Source: Candidatus Delongbacteria bacterium (lineage in GTDB: Bacteria > UBA4055). Taken from it: a stretch of DNA of 24,802 nt. The DNA lies in contig DMTS01000161.1 in the NCBI GenBank assembly GCA_003477045.1, forward strand, positions 1-24,802, in the 5' to 3' direction. The notes under the pieces are model-generated. The model did no database searches. It saw only the letters and a program-made list of their open reading frames with translations, and was not told the DNA's origin. Both the position numbers and the translations under genes were made by a program. Every line of letters starts with the position of its first letter. Position 1 is the first letter of the stretch. Shown here one piece after another: positions 13,978 to 23,297 of the stretch.

Positions 13978-15438
13978 ATGAAACTTAGCGGGATTCTAAA
14001 TAAGATCAAATACTCAGATCTGAAAAATTTTCAAGAAAGAGATATCTCTCATGTGATATCTGATTCTAGAGAAAAATTTAAAGATTCTGTTTTTATCGCC
14101 GTAAAAGGACTAACAAGCGACGGTGCGGATTTTGCGTCGGATGCGGTAAATGCGGGAGCTGTAGCCGTGATCTACGAAACTGAGATAAAGAAAATGCTCC
14201 CGGGAATTACGTATATAAAGGTTGATAATTCCAGGATAATTCAATCGGCGGTCGCTGGAGCTGTATATTCAGAACCGGCTGCAAAGTTGAATATAACCGG
14301 AATTACCGGGACGAACGGAAAAACATCCACTGCTTATATTTACAGACATATTCTTCAGCAGAACAAAATAAGATGCTGTCTCTTGGGCACTACCGAATAT
14401 GATCTCGGAAAAAGAAATTTCATTCCCTCACGAACAACTCCTGACGCAGTATTTCTTCAGCGATATTTTAAAGAGATCGCTGATTCTGGGATAAAGCACG
14501 CAGTTATGGAAGTATCTTCTCATGCTTTAAGCTTGAACAGGGTAGAGGATATAATGTTCGACAGGACGGTTTTTACAAATCTTACGCAGGACCATCTCGA
14601 TTTTCACAAGACGATGGACGATTATGCAGAAGCAAAATCAACACTTTTCTCCAGCCATCTGAAGAAGGACGGGCTTTCGGTCATTAATATTGATGATCCG
14701 TATTCGGATATTTTTATAAAATCTGCCGGCTATAAAGTAAAAACATTTTCCGAATCGCGAAAAGATGCTGATCTGCTTATTAAAAAAGTTTCTTATTATA
14801 ATGAAGGCATGGAAATAGCGTACAGCTGCGGAAACAAAGAATTTATTGTGAAGACCAACTTGAACGGAAGGTTTCAGGCATTCAATTCCGCGGCCGCGAT
14901 CCTTTGCGCGCTCGATCTGGGACTGAATACAGAAGATATAGTTGAAGCCTTCAAAACACCGGTGTATATTCCCGGCAGAATGGAAAAAGTATATGATAAT
15001 GAATTCCAGATCATAATTGATTATGCTCATACCCCCGATGCGCTTGAAAGAGCTATAAAAACTATAAGAGAGTTCAAAACAGGAAAACTGATAACAGTTT
15101 TCGGATGCGGAGGTAACAGAGACCGTGAAAAGCGTCCGGTCATGGGCAGGATATCCTGTGAAAATTCAGACCTGACAATAGTGACAAGCGATAATCCGAG
15201 GGATGAAGATCCTGACAGCATAATTAATGAAATTACTGCAGGGATAATCTCAGGTTCATTCGAGATCGAAAGCGACAGAATAACCGCAATCAAAAGAAGT
15301 ATTGAGCTTGCAGGAAAGGGAGATATAATACTTATTGCGGGTAAGGGGCATGAAAAACATCAGGAAATTAAAGGCGTAAAATATCCTTACTCCGATGCGG
15401 ATGTAATAAAAAACATAACGGGGCGGGCAAATGGTTAA
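13978..15438 (+). CDS. murE: UDP-MurNAc-tripeptide synthetase MurE (meso-DAP type)
   Basis: This 486-aa Mur ligase adds the third residue to the peptidoglycan stem peptide, using ATP. Motifs are SDSREKFKDSVFIAVKG at the N-terminus, the ATP loop GITGTNGKTS (108-117), and MEVSSHALSLNRV. The carbamylated Lys220 lies in DDYAEAKSTLF, followed by FNSAAAILCALDLG and DYAHTPDALE. DNPRDEDP carries the DNPR motif (405-408), which specifies meso-diaminopimelate rather than lysine. The final GKGHEKHQ is intact. It starts 1 bp after the ftsI stop and overlaps murF by 8 bp. The DNPR motif gives the cross-link chemistry of this organism directly. Confidence 0.97.
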   Translation: MKLSGILNKIKYSDLKNFQERDISHVISDSREKFKDSVFIAVKGLTSDGADFASDAVNAGAVAVIYETEIKKMLPGITYIKVDNSRIIQSAVAGAVYSEPAAKLNITGITGTNGKTSTAYIYRHILQQNKIRCCLLGTTEYDLGKRNFIPSRTTPDAVFLQRYFKEIADSGIKHAVMEVSSHALSLNRVEDIMFDRTVFTNLTQDHLDFHKTMDDYAEAKSTLFSSHLKKDGLSVINIDDPYSDIFIKSAGYKVKTFSESRKDADLLIKKVSYYNEGMEIAYSCGNKEFIVKTNLNGRFQAFNSAAAILCALDLGLNTEDIVEAFKTPVYIPGRMEKVYDNEFQIIIDYAHTPDALERAIKTIREFKTGKLITVFGCGGNRDREKRPVMGRISCENSDLTIVTSDNPRDEDPDSIINEITAGIISGSFEIESDRITAIKRSIELAGKGDIILIAGKGHEKHQEIKGVKYPYSDADVIKNITGRANG

Positions 15439-16756
15439 ATTGTCAGAACTTCTAAATGCGCCCGGAATAGAAAAATTCGAGAATATTGATAAGGATATTT
15501 TTGTAACCGGAGGCAAGACAGATTCAAGGATGATCATACCCGGCGACTTATATTTTGCCCTTAGGGGACAAAACTCGGACGGACACGATTTTATTTTTCA
15601 GACATATGAAAAGCGGATGTGCGCGGCTGTTGTCGGTTCCGGATATGTCAATAGTAATAATTTCCCTGTTATTTATAGCGAAAATGTTGAGAAAACGTTG
15701 GGTGGAATGTCAAAGATATGGAGAAGTAAGCACAAAGCGAAAGTAATTGGAATAACCGGAACCAACGGAAAAACAACTACAAAAGAAATACTGGCAGGAA
15801 TACTTTCAGAAAAATTCAAAATAGTTTCGACTTTCAAAAATTACAATAATCAGATAGGAGTTCCGCTTACTCTTTTCTCTATCAATGATGAAACTGAGAT
15901 AGCTATAGTGGAGCTCGGAACGAACCATTTCGGAGAGATAGAATACCTTTCTGAAATTTCAGATCCCGATATGGGTATGATCACAAATATTGGAGAGGGT
16001 CATCTCGAATTTTTCCAAGACAAAAAAGGGGTTTTTAGCGAAAAAAAGAAACTTTTCGAGTATCTGAATATAAAGGGCGGAAAAATATTCGTAAATATTG
16101 ACGATGAGTATTTAAAATACTGGAACGAAGGTAAAATTACTACATTAGGATTTTCAGGTATTCCGGATATAAAATTCGAGGATATAAAGATAAACGAGTC
16201 CGGTTTTCCGGAGTTTAAATTTAAAGGATCAGCTACTATTTTTAATGTTCCCGGCAGGCTGAATCTAAAAAATGCTCTAGCAGCAGCTTCGATAGCATAT
16301 GAACTCGGGATCACACCGGAAGAAATATCCGCTGCGCTCGGTTTATATACTCCGGCAGATAAAAGGTATGAATTTGTTAAATGCGGCAATTCGCAGGTTA
16401 TACTTGACTGCTATAACGCAAATCCCACATCAATGGAAAATTTTCTTATAGATGTTTCTTCAATAGGTCATGACTTTACCGTAATTTTGGGCGATATGCT
16501 CGAACTCGGCACGACATCACAAGATTCGCACTTGCGGATAATCAGGCTTGCTGAAAGTCTGGGATTTTCAGAGGTGCTGCTTTACGGCAATGAAATGAGA
16601 TCAGCTTTCGGCAGGGGGAAACACAGCAGTTCGGTATTGCATTATGACAGCTTTGACAAGCTGAAGGCGAAGTTTATGGAGGTCTCTGAAAAAGGAACAA
16701 GGGTGGCCGTGAAAGGCTCACGGGGAATGAAACTTGAAAAATTAATGGAAGAATAG
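15431..16756 (+). CDS. murF: UDP-MurNAc-pentapeptide synthetase MurF
   Basis: This 441-aa ligase attaches the D-Ala-D-Ala dipeptide to the tripeptide made by MurE. It shows TDSRMIIPGDLYFALRG, ATP loop GITGTNGKTTTKEIL (108-122), and KNYNNQIGVPLTLF. AIVELGTNHFGEIEYLSEI, ITNIGEGHLEFF and YNANPTSMENFL are all typical of MurF, as is ILGDMLELG. The start at 15431 lies 8 bp inside murE, with GGGGCGGG upstream inside murE, indicating translational coupling. In most dcw clusters mraY and murD would follow here; instead ftsW follows after 3 bp. Confidence 0.96.
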   Translation: MVKLSELLNAPGIEKFENIDKDIFVTGGKTDSRMIIPGDLYFALRGQNSDGHDFIFQTYEKRMCAAVVGSGYVNSNNFPVIYSENVEKTLGGMSKIWRSKHKAKVIGITGTNGKTTTKEILAGILSEKFKIVSTFKNYNNQIGVPLTLFSINDETEIAIVELGTNHFGEIEYLSEISDPDMGMITNIGEGHLEFFQDKKGVFSEKKKLFEYLNIKGGKIFVNIDDEYLKYWNEGKITTLGFSGIPDIKFEDIKINESGFPEFKFKGSATIFNVPGRLNLKNALAAASIAYELGITPEEISAALGLYTPADKRYEFVKCGNSQVILDCYNANPTSMENFLIDVSSIGHDFTVILGDMLELGTTSQDSHLRIIRLAESLGFSEVLLYGNEMRSAFGRGKHSSSVLHYDSFDKLKAKFMEVSEKGTRVAVKGSRGMKLEKLMEE

Positions 16757-16759
16757 ATC

Positions 16760-17893
16760 ATGTTCGCGAAATCAACAATTGATGACGGCACAAAATACGA
16801 TTTCTTTCTGCTTACAACGGTTTTGATACTGCTTGTATTCGGGTCAATAATGGTTATTAGCGCCGGATCATTTATCGCAGCGGAAAAATTCAATAATGAG
16901 AATTATTTTATCACAAGCCAGGTTAAGAATGCGCTGATCGCGCTTGCCGCGCTCATAACAGGAATGCTGCTGAATTACAAAGTTTATAACAACAAATATT
17001 TTATGTATATAGGTATGGCTGTTACAGTTCTTTCACTCGTTTACCTGCTTGTTTCAAATCACGGTGACAGCATTAAAGGCGCGAAAAGATGGATATTCGG
17101 TTTTCAGCCTTCAGAAATAGCAAAGAACATGGTAGTATTCTATTTTGCTTACAGTCTTAATAAATACAGGTCTGAACTTGAGAAATTTCTTAAAGGCTAT
17201 GTATTTCATCTCGGAATTCTGTGCGCTATCGTAGGTCTCGTCTTTCTGCAGCCGGCATTTTCAACATCTATGATGATATTCGCGATCGGATACGCAATGT
17301 TCTATATCGGCGGAATGAAAATGAAGCATCTTTTCTCATCGCTGATACTATTGATCCCTGCAATAATAATAATTGCTATAATGCAGCCCTATAGAATGGA
17401 CAGGATCAAAACTTTTTTCGATCCGGGCGTGGATACATCAGGAAAAGGATGGCAGGTCGAACAGTCACTTCTCGGCTTCGGGAACGGCGGTATAGCAGGA
17501 GTCGGTCTGGGAGAATCAAGGCAGAAGGAATTCTACCTTCCTGAACCACACAACGATTTTATATTCTCTATAATCGGGGATGAACTGGGGCTTATCGGAA
17601 CTGTTCTTCTCATTGCGGTTTACATTATGATAATGCTCAGAGGGTTCAGGATCGCATCAAAAGCTCCTGATTATTACGGTTTTATACTTGCATCTGGCAT
17701 TACGCTCACTATTCTGATATACTCGTTATTCAATATGTGTATCACTTTAGGCCTAGTGCCGCCTACCGGACTTCCTCTTCCTCTTGTAAGTTACGGCGGC
17801 ACATCTCTCATAATGACAATGTACAGCATCGGAGTGCTCTTGAATATCTCATATAAAAGTAAACATACGGATACGAAAGTTGATCAGTCTTAA
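16760..17893 (+). CDS. ftsW: Septal peptidoglycan polymerase FtsW (SEDS family)
   Basis: This 377-aa polytopic membrane protein polymerises lipid II with FtsI at the septum. About nine to ten hydrophobic segments are visible. Family motifs are GAKRWIFGFQPSEIAKNMVV (107-126), GWQVEQSLLGFGNGGIAGVGLG, and PEPHNDFIFSIIGDELGLIG, with the putative catalytic Asp at 266. TGLPLPLVSYGGTSL follows at about 336-350. One oddity is the usual Q-P-D-x-G-T motif, here QPAFSTS (164-170): the Asp is Ala and the Gly is Ser. It starts 3 bp after murF and is separated from murC by 7 bp. RodA is the paralogue; the dcw setting favours FtsW. Confidence 0.93.
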   Translation: MFAKSTIDDGTKYDFFLLTTVLILLVFGSIMVISAGSFIAAEKFNNENYFITSQVKNALIALAALITGMLLNYKVYNNKYFMYIGMAVTVLSLVYLLVSNHGDSIKGAKRWIFGFQPSEIAKNMVVFYFAYSLNKYRSELEKFLKGYVFHLGILCAIVGLVFLQPAFSTSMMIFAIGYAMFYIGGMKMKHLFSSLILLIPAIIIIAIMQPYRMDRIKTFFDPGVDTSGKGWQVEQSLLGFGNGGIAGVGLGESRQKEFYLPEPHNDFIFSIIGDELGLIGTVLLIAVYIMIMLRGFRIASKAPDYYGFILASGITLTILIYSLFNMCITLGLVPPTGLPLPLVSYGGTSLIMTMYSIGVLLNISYKSKHTDTKVDQS

Positions 17894-17900
17894 AGCAAAT

Positions 17901-19265
17901 ATGAAGATCCACTTTATCGGCATAGGCGGGGCAGGCATGCTTCCGCTTGCTATACATTCAAAGCTGAAAGGATTTAAAGTCTCGGGCTCAGATCTGAGCT
18001 CAGAAAATTTTCATATACTGAGAAATGAAGGAATATACCCTGAAAAAGGACACGGACATGTGGGATTAGATGCCGATCTGGTTGTTTACAGTTCGGCGGT
18101 TAAGGAGGACAATACTGAATTTATTTCTGCTAAAATGAATAATATTCCCTTAATAAAACGAGCAGAATTCCTAGGGCTTATAACAAAAGAAAGCCATGCA
18201 GTTCTGGTAAGCGGTTCGCACGGGAAAAGTACAACAAGCACCATGCTTGCCGATATGCTGAACACTTATCCGGAAATAAACGCAACTGCGCTCATAGGAG
18301 CAGAGACCGTCAGCATGAATTCAAACTATTATAAAGGGAAAGGTGATCATATAATTTTGGAAGCCGACGAATATGACAGAAGTTTTCTAAAAATGTTTCC
18401 CCGGGATCTGATAATTCTGAACATTGACGACGATCACATGGATATTTACGGCGATATCAGCGGTTTGAAAAACTGTTTTAGAGAACTCATCTCAAAACTC
18501 AATGAAAGATCAATCCTGGTGTATAACGGCGATGATGAAGCCACTATTCAGACAGCCGAATCATATCAAGGCAAAAAAGTCAGCTTCGGAATTACAAACA
18601 AATGTGATTACAGCGCTGCAAATATAAAATTTATAAATTTTCATACAGAGTTCGATCTGATAAAAAACGGGCAGATCATAGCAACATTAAACTATTTTTA
18701 CTCAGGGAAGCTCAATGTTTATAATATGCTCGCTTCGGCAGCCCTCCTTTCAGGATACGGAATAGAAGGTAAAAAAATAGCGGAGCTTGCTTTAAATTTT
18801 AAAGGGGTCAAAAGAAGGCAGGAGATAATTTACTCGGACGATAATTATATTCTTATCGATGATTACGGACACCATCCTTCAGAAGTAAAGAATTCTCTTG
18901 AGAACCTGCGTCTGAATCATAGAGGAAGGATGATCGTGCTGTTCCAGCCTCACCTTTATTCAAGAACAAAATATCACTCAAAAGCTTTTGCCGGCAGTTT
19001 TCACGATGCGGATATTGTTTTAATATCTCATATCTATCCGGCAAGAGAAAAATTCGATCCGTCAGTTTCGAGCAAGAACATTTATCTTGATATGAACGAA
19101 ATAGAGAGGAAAAAAACCACGGTTTTCGACAATTTTGAAGATCTATATCTTGTGCTTGAAAGAGAAGTCAGACCGGGCGATCTGGTTGTAAGCATGGGTG
19201 CAGGCGAAATAAACAAAATTCTTTACAGGTTAAAAAAAGAACTGGTCAAGAATGAAAACAATTGA
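17901..19265 (+). CDS. murC: UDP-N-acetylmuramate--L-alanine ligase MurC
   Basis: This 454-aa ligase adds L-Ala to UDP-MurNAc, the first peptide-stem step. The N-terminus MKIHFIGIGGAGM is the typical UDP-binding loop. It has VSGSDLSSENF, ATP loop GSHGKSTTST (105-114), LEADEYDRSFLKMFPRDLI, and NIDDDHMDIYGD. Near the end come DDYGHHPSEVKNSL and FQPHLYSRTK. I chose the ATG at 17901, which fits the family start and lies 7 bp after ftsW. No strong Shine-Dalgarno precedes it, and an in-frame TTG at 17880 overlapping ftsW is an alternative. It overlaps murB by 14 bp. Confidence 0.95.
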   Translation: MKIHFIGIGGAGMLPLAIHSKLKGFKVSGSDLSSENFHILRNEGIYPEKGHGHVGLDADLVVYSSAVKEDNTEFISAKMNNIPLIKRAEFLGLITKESHAVLVSGSHGKSTTSTMLADMLNTYPEINATALIGAETVSMNSNYYKGKGDHIILEADEYDRSFLKMFPRDLIILNIDDDHMDIYGDISGLKNCFRELISKLNERSILVYNGDDEATIQTAESYQGKKVSFGITNKCDYSAANIKFINFHTEFDLIKNGQIIATLNYFYSGKLNVYNMLASAALLSGYGIEGKKIAELALNFKGVKRRQEIIYSDDNYILIDDYGHHPSEVKNSLENLRLNHRGRMIVLFQPHLYSRTKYHSKAFAGSFHDADIVLISHIYPAREKFDPSVSSKNIYLDMNEIERKKTTVFDNFEDLYLVLEREVRPGDLVVSMGAGEINKILYRLKKELVKNENN

Positions 19266-20157
19266 AGAAATAAAAAAAGCTGTCATGGCGGTCAAACTTG
19301 ATGAACCGATGAGCAGCCACACTTATTACAAGATAGGCGGACCGGCACGCATATATGCGGCACCTGCGAGCATTCTTGAACTTACATCCCTTATCAGCAT
19401 CTGCGAAAGAGCCGAGATCGAATATTTTATACTCGGGAACGGCTCAAATATTCTTGTCTCGGATGAAGGGTTTGACGGATGCGTGATAGATATGTCGGCA
19501 AATATGAAGAATATAAGCGTTTCCGGCGAATTCATAACTGCGGATGCGGGCTGTACCATGAACAAGGTGGCGAAAGCAGCGCTTAAGAACTCACTTTCAG
19601 GATTCGAGGAACTGACAGGGGTGCCCGGGACGGTGGGCGGTGCTTTAATTATGAATGCGGGATGCTACGGTAAAGAAATATCAGAATTTATATATGAGGC
19701 AAATATTTTCAAAGACGGTTCAGTCGTGCGTATCGGTCGGGATCAGATGACTTTCGGATACAGAGATTCAAGCCTTAGAGGAATGACAGTTTTATCAGCT
19801 GTGCTTAGGCTTGATAAAGGAGTAAAATCTGAAATCGAAGAAAAAATGAATGACATAATGAATAAAAGAAAACTGAGTCAGCCTATTCATCTGCCGTCGT
19901 GCGGATCGGTTTTCAAAAGACCTAAAGACAATTATGCGGGAAAACTTATTGAGGACTGCGGACTTAAAGGAAGATCGGCGGGCGGAGCGATGGTGTCGAA
20001 CATGCACGCAGGATTTATCGTAAATACAGGTAATGCAACGGCCGGCGATGTGTTAGAGCTGATAAAAATAATAAAGAATGAAGTTTACAACAGGTTTAAC
20101 ATTATGCTTGAGGAAGAAGTTATATTCGTAGGATTTAAAAGGGAAGGTTTAATATGA
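19252..20157 (+). CDS. murB: UDP-N-acetylenolpyruvoylglucosamine reductase MurB
   Basis: This 301-aa flavoenzyme reduces enolpyruvyl-UDP-GlcNAc to UDP-MurNAc, using FAD and NADPH. It has HTYYKIGGPARIY (23-35), ILGNGSNILVSDEGFDG, and the FAD-binding EELTGVPGTVGGALIMNAGC. FGYRDSSLR precedes the catalytic Ser219 in CGSVFKRP, and HAGFIVNTGNATAGDVLELI comes near the end. The absence of the extra domain after FGYRDSSLR marks it as type II MurB. The start lies 14 bp inside murC, and its stop overlaps the ftsQ start as ATGA. murB next to murC and ftsQ is the usual order. Confidence 0.97.
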   Translation: MKTIEEIKKAVMAVKLDEPMSSHTYYKIGGPARIYAAPASILELTSLISICERAEIEYFILGNGSNILVSDEGFDGCVIDMSANMKNISVSGEFITADAGCTMNKVAKAALKNSLSGFEELTGVPGTVGGALIMNAGCYGKEISEFIYEANIFKDGSVVRIGRDQMTFGYRDSSLRGMTVLSAVLRLDKGVKSEIEEKMNDIMNKRKLSQPIHLPSCGSVFKRPKDNYAGKLIEDCGLKGRSAGGAMVSNMHAGFIVNTGNATAGDVLELIKIIKNEVYNRFNIMLEEEVIFVGFKREGLI

Positions 20158-20909
20158 ATTTTTTGAAAAATATCTATGTTAAAGCAAAGATCGTGTTTAT
20201 GTGGACGCTCGCTGTCTCATTTTGCATTTCTCTTATAGCCGGTATCATTTTTGCGGTAATAAATTATAATAAAACAAATATATTCGATCTTAAAAAAGTA
20301 ATCGTCAGGAACGAAAATCTGCTGGAGGCTTCGCAGGTTATCGGGATATCGAAGATCAAAAAAGGTATCAGGATCATGGATATAGACAGAAGTTCTGCGG
20401 TAAAAAAGCTGAATGATTCTCCGTATATCGAATCCTCCATGATCACGCTTGTTTATCCGGCCACTATCATAATAGATATAAAAGAAACCGAACCTATCGC
20501 TTTCGTAAAAAATGAAGCAGAGCTATTTTATGTTGATCGCGAAGGCAAAATCTTGTGTAAGGTAAAACCCAGAAGCGGATATGATCTTCCCATCATAAAT
20601 TCCGGCGTTTCTGCCGAGATTGTAGAGTTTCTGAATATTTCCCTCGAAAAAAGTCCTCTCATGTACCATCAGATCTCTGAAGCGGAATACACCGAAAAAG
20701 GTATAGAGCTTTATCTGAACAAATCGAGTACAAGGATAATAATCGGAAAAGAGGATTTCCGTAAAAAAATAGTTGTTCTGGAAAATTTTTTAAAAGAGGA
20801 ATATAACAGTATTCCGTTCGGTAAAGTCGATTATATAGATCTGAGGTTCGACGATCAGGTCGTTTTGAGAGAATTGAAGCTTGCGGATAAACAATACGGA
20901 GAGATGTAA
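20154..20909 (+). CDS. ftsQ: Cell-division protein FtsQ (POTRA)
   Basis: This 251-aa bitopic protein has a short cytoplasmic N-terminus, a membrane helix at about residues 14-37, then a periplasmic POTRA domain. The POTRA domain begins FDLKKVIVRNENLLEASQVI and includes IMDIDRSSAVKKLNDSPYIE and VYPATIIIDIKETEPIA. The FtsQ domain follows with ELFYVDREGKIL and ends near VDYIDLRFDDQVVLRE. This layout is standard for FtsQ/DivIB, which links FtsL-FtsB to the early division ring. The gene overlaps murB by 4 bp with a GGGAAGG Shine-Dalgarno. Its stop overlaps the ftsA start (TAATG). Confidence 0.92.
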   Translation: MNFLKNIYVKAKIVFMWTLAVSFCISLIAGIIFAVINYNKTNIFDLKKVIVRNENLLEASQVIGISKIKKGIRIMDIDRSSAVKKLNDSPYIESSMITLVYPATIIIDIKETEPIAFVKNEAELFYVDREGKILCKVKPRSGYDLPIINSGVSAEIVEFLNISLEKSPLMYHQISEAEYTEKGIELYLNKSSTRIIIGKEDFRKKIVVLENFLKEEYNSIPFGKVDYIDLRFDDQVVLRELKLADKQYGEM

Positions 20910-22138
20910 TGTACATACTGGGAATTGATCTCGGAAGTAAATATATCAAAGCTGCGTTATGCGTTAAAGACGCAGAAACGGATGATATTACAGTGCTCAA
21001 ATTATTAAAACTGCCGCATAAAGCATCAAAACAGGGTACGGTTACCGATGTTGTGAAAGCCAAGGAAGCGTTCGGAACGATTTTGGACAAGCTTAAACTT
21101 GAGTTTTCAGAACAGATCGAGTACTATGTTCTGTCGATATCGGGAGATAATGTAAATTCGTACTCGGGAACGTCCACAATACCGTTATGGAAGCAGGAGA
21201 ACGAGGATAGAAGGGTAAAGATAACTAAAAGCCATGTGAACGATGTTTTAAAAGCCGCAAAGATGACCGCATACAATAAGGACGATAAGGTCGAGCTTCA
21301 TTCAATACCGCAGGAATATCAGATAGACGATCAGCCTGCCACGCAGAATCCTATTGATATGTACGGTGTCAAGCTCAGAAGCAGCGTTTATGTTATTCAG
21401 ACGGATAAATCGAATATGGAAAACCTTACAAGTATTCCCGAAAGCTATTCGATAGATGACCACAGGGTGGTTTTCGCGCCTCTCGCTACAGCCGAAGCTG
21501 TGCTTGATGAGGAAGATAAAGAGGCGGGCGCGATCGTGATCTCGCTAGGGGATCAGACAACCGAACTGGTGGTTTATCTGAACGGGATATTAAGAATGGC
21601 AAAAGTAATACCTTTTGGTTCGGGTAATATAACAAAGGATCTGAAAATATTATTAAAAACCGATTATGCTACGGCAAACGCAATAAAAAAAGAAAATGCC
21701 AACGCTTTTTCAAAGGATGCGAGCCCGGAAAAGTTAATCGAGGTTCCGAACTCTTCCGCACAAAAAAACGAATATACAGAAGAGCATATTTCAAAGATCA
21801 CGGAAGCAAGGCTGAAAGAGATCTATGATTTTGTAACGAGAGAGATATATAAGGGTTCGTACCAGAGGCAGATTCATTCACCGGTGATCATCACTGGCCC
21901 GGGAAGCAGGCTGAACGGAGCCGATAAACTGTTCTCTGAGATCAACAATTCAAGGACAGTAAAGGGAAAAGTAACGGGTGTCAAAGGCAAGACGGAAGAT
22001 TTTACCGAAGACTATTTTACGGCTATCGGGCTTGTAAAATACGCAATCAGGAACGATATATTCGGTGAAGACGAAGACTTGGGGAAAAAGAAAAAAATAT
22101 GGGACAGATTGAAAAAATTCGTTTCCGACCTGACTTAA
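20909..22138 (+). CDS. ftsA: Cell-division actin-like protein FtsA
   Basis: This 409-aa actin-fold ATPase tethers FtsZ to the membrane. The phosphate-1 loop is ILGIDLGSKYIKAALC (3-18), followed by the 1C domain and VVFAPLATAEAVLDEE. IVISLGDQTTELVVYLNGIL is the phosphate-2 region, HSPVIITGPGSRLNGADKLF the adenosine loop, and YFTAIGLVKYA follows. The C-terminus KKKKIWDRLKKFVSDLT is a positively charged amphipathic helix, the expected membrane anchor. The start overlaps the ftsQ stop by one base. It directly precedes ftsZ, as in most bacteria. Confidence 0.96.
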   Translation: MYILGIDLGSKYIKAALCVKDAETDDITVLKLLKLPHKASKQGTVTDVVKAKEAFGTILDKLKLEFSEQIEYYVLSISGDNVNSYSGTSTIPLWKQENEDRRVKITKSHVNDVLKAAKMTAYNKDDKVELHSIPQEYQIDDQPATQNPIDMYGVKLRSSVYVIQTDKSNMENLTSIPESYSIDDHRVVFAPLATAEAVLDEEDKEAGAIVISLGDQTTELVVYLNGILRMAKVIPFGSGNITKDLKILLKTDYATANAIKKENANAFSKDASPEKLIEVPNSSAQKNEYTEEHISKITEARLKEIYDFVTREIYKGSYQRQIHSPVIITGPGSRLNGADKLFSEINNSRTVKGKVTGVKGKTEDFTEDYFTAIGLVKYAIRNDIFGEDEDLGKKKKIWDRLKKFVSDLT

Positions 22139-22162
22139 TATAAAATATAAATGGAGGATATA

Positions 22163-23296
22163 ATGTCAACTATGGTTTTTGAATTCGACAATGAGATCAA
22201 AGGAAGTGCGAAGATCAAAGTACTCGGCGTAGGCGGCGGAGGCTGTAATGCCGTTGACAGCATGATAGACATGGGACTTAAGGGTGTCGAATTCATAGCT
22301 TTGAATACCGACGCTCAGGCCCTTCAGCTTTCCAAAGCAAATACGAAAATACAGATTGGAACAGCGACCACAAAAGGCCTTGGAGCGGGTGCAAATCCAG
22401 ATATAGGCCGTCAGGCTATGGAAGAGGACAGGGAAAAGATGGTTAACATTCTGTCTGACGCGGATATGGTTTTCATAGCTGCGGGAATGGGCGGAGGAAC
22501 AGGTACGGGAGCTGCGGGAGTTTTGTCCGATATAACTGCTGAACTTGGGATCCTTACTGTCGCTATCGTTACAAAACCGTTCAAATTCGAGGGTTTAAAA
22601 AGGTACGCGAATGCGGAAAAAGGTATCCAGAAATTAAAAGAGAATGTCGATGCCTTGATCATAGTGCACAACCAGAGGCTGGCACAGTCAACGACAGATC
22701 CGACAACATCGATAAAAAAAGCATTCCTTCAGGTGGATGAAGTTCTTTATAAGGCTGTCAGAGGGATAGCGGACCTTATTACTGTAAGAGGTCTGATTAA
22801 TCTAGATTTCGCCGATATTAAAACTATAATGAAAGGCATGGGAGATGCAATGATGGGCGTCGGGGAAGCCGAAGGCGAACATGCCTGCATAGAAGCTGCT
22901 CAGACTGCAATTCAGAGCGCTCTACTTGAAAATATTGATATTAAAGGAGCTAAAGGAATTCTTGTTAACATATGCGCAAACGAAGAGCTGTCGCTTTTCG
23001 AGGTGGATCAGGCAATGGAGCTTATCTATGATGCAGCCGGCACTACTGATGTGAATGTTATTTTCGGAGTGGTTACGGATAATGATATGAGAGATAAGGT
23101 GAGAGTGACTGTCATAGCTACAGGATTCGATTCGGGCATGAGAAAGGATAAGAGGACCGAATACGAAAAAATGGGTTCTGTCAAGGATGTTAAAGCTACA
23201 GATCCTGAAAAGGAACTTGTAGCCGTTATGAAGAACGGAAAATTCCAGCACGACGATTATGAAGTGCCGGCATTTTTAAGAATGAATAAGGATTAG
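22163..23296 (+). CDS. ftsZ: Cell-division tubulin-like GTPase FtsZ
   Basis: This 377-aa GTPase forms the division ring. GGGGCNAVDSM begins the nucleotide-binding region, NTDAQAL is at 48-54, and the tubulin signature GGGTGTGAA is at 110-118. RLAQSTTDP... replaces the common RLL...N segment, and the T7 loop NLDFAD, which activates GTP hydrolysis, is at 213-218. The C-terminal peptide YEVPAFLRMNKD is the FtsA-binding tail; the linker before it is only about 40 residues. I chose the ATG at 22163, whose Shine-Dalgarno GGAGG lies at 22153-22157. The in-frame ATG at 22151 would consume that ribosome site and adds only four residues. Confidence 0.97.
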   Translation: MSTMVFEFDNEIKGSAKIKVLGVGGGGCNAVDSMIDMGLKGVEFIALNTDAQALQLSKANTKIQIGTATTKGLGAGANPDIGRQAMEEDREKMVNILSDADMVFIAAGMGGGTGTGAAGVLSDITAELGILTVAIVTKPFKFEGLKRYANAEKGIQKLKENVDALIIVHNQRLAQSTTDPTTSIKKAFLQVDEVLYKAVRGIADLITVRGLINLDFADIKTIMKGMGDAMMGVGEAEGEHACIEAAQTAIQSALLENIDIKGAKGILVNICANEELSLFEVDQAMELIYDAAGTTDVNVIFGVVTDNDMRDKVRVTVIATGFDSGMRKDKRTEYEKMGSVKDVKATDPEKELVAVMKNGKFQHDDYEVPAFLRMNKD

Positions 23297-23297
23297 A

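Noticed and set aside
14638..15030. 130-codon minus-strand open frame inside murE
   Set aside because: The murE protein is intact and conserved across this span; the opposite frame gives Ile/Phe/Arg-rich sequence typical of a shadow.
16000..16389. 129-codon minus-strand open frame inside murF
   Set aside because: It is opposite conserved MurF sequence; Ser/Pro/Phe-rich composition indicates a shadow frame.
20659..21090. 143-codon minus-strand open frame across ftsQ and ftsA
   Set aside because: It lies entirely opposite two well-supported division genes and its product has no recognisable features.
22151..22162. Upstream ATG for ftsZ
   Set aside because: The codons after it form the GGAGG Shine-Dalgarno of the ATG at 22163.
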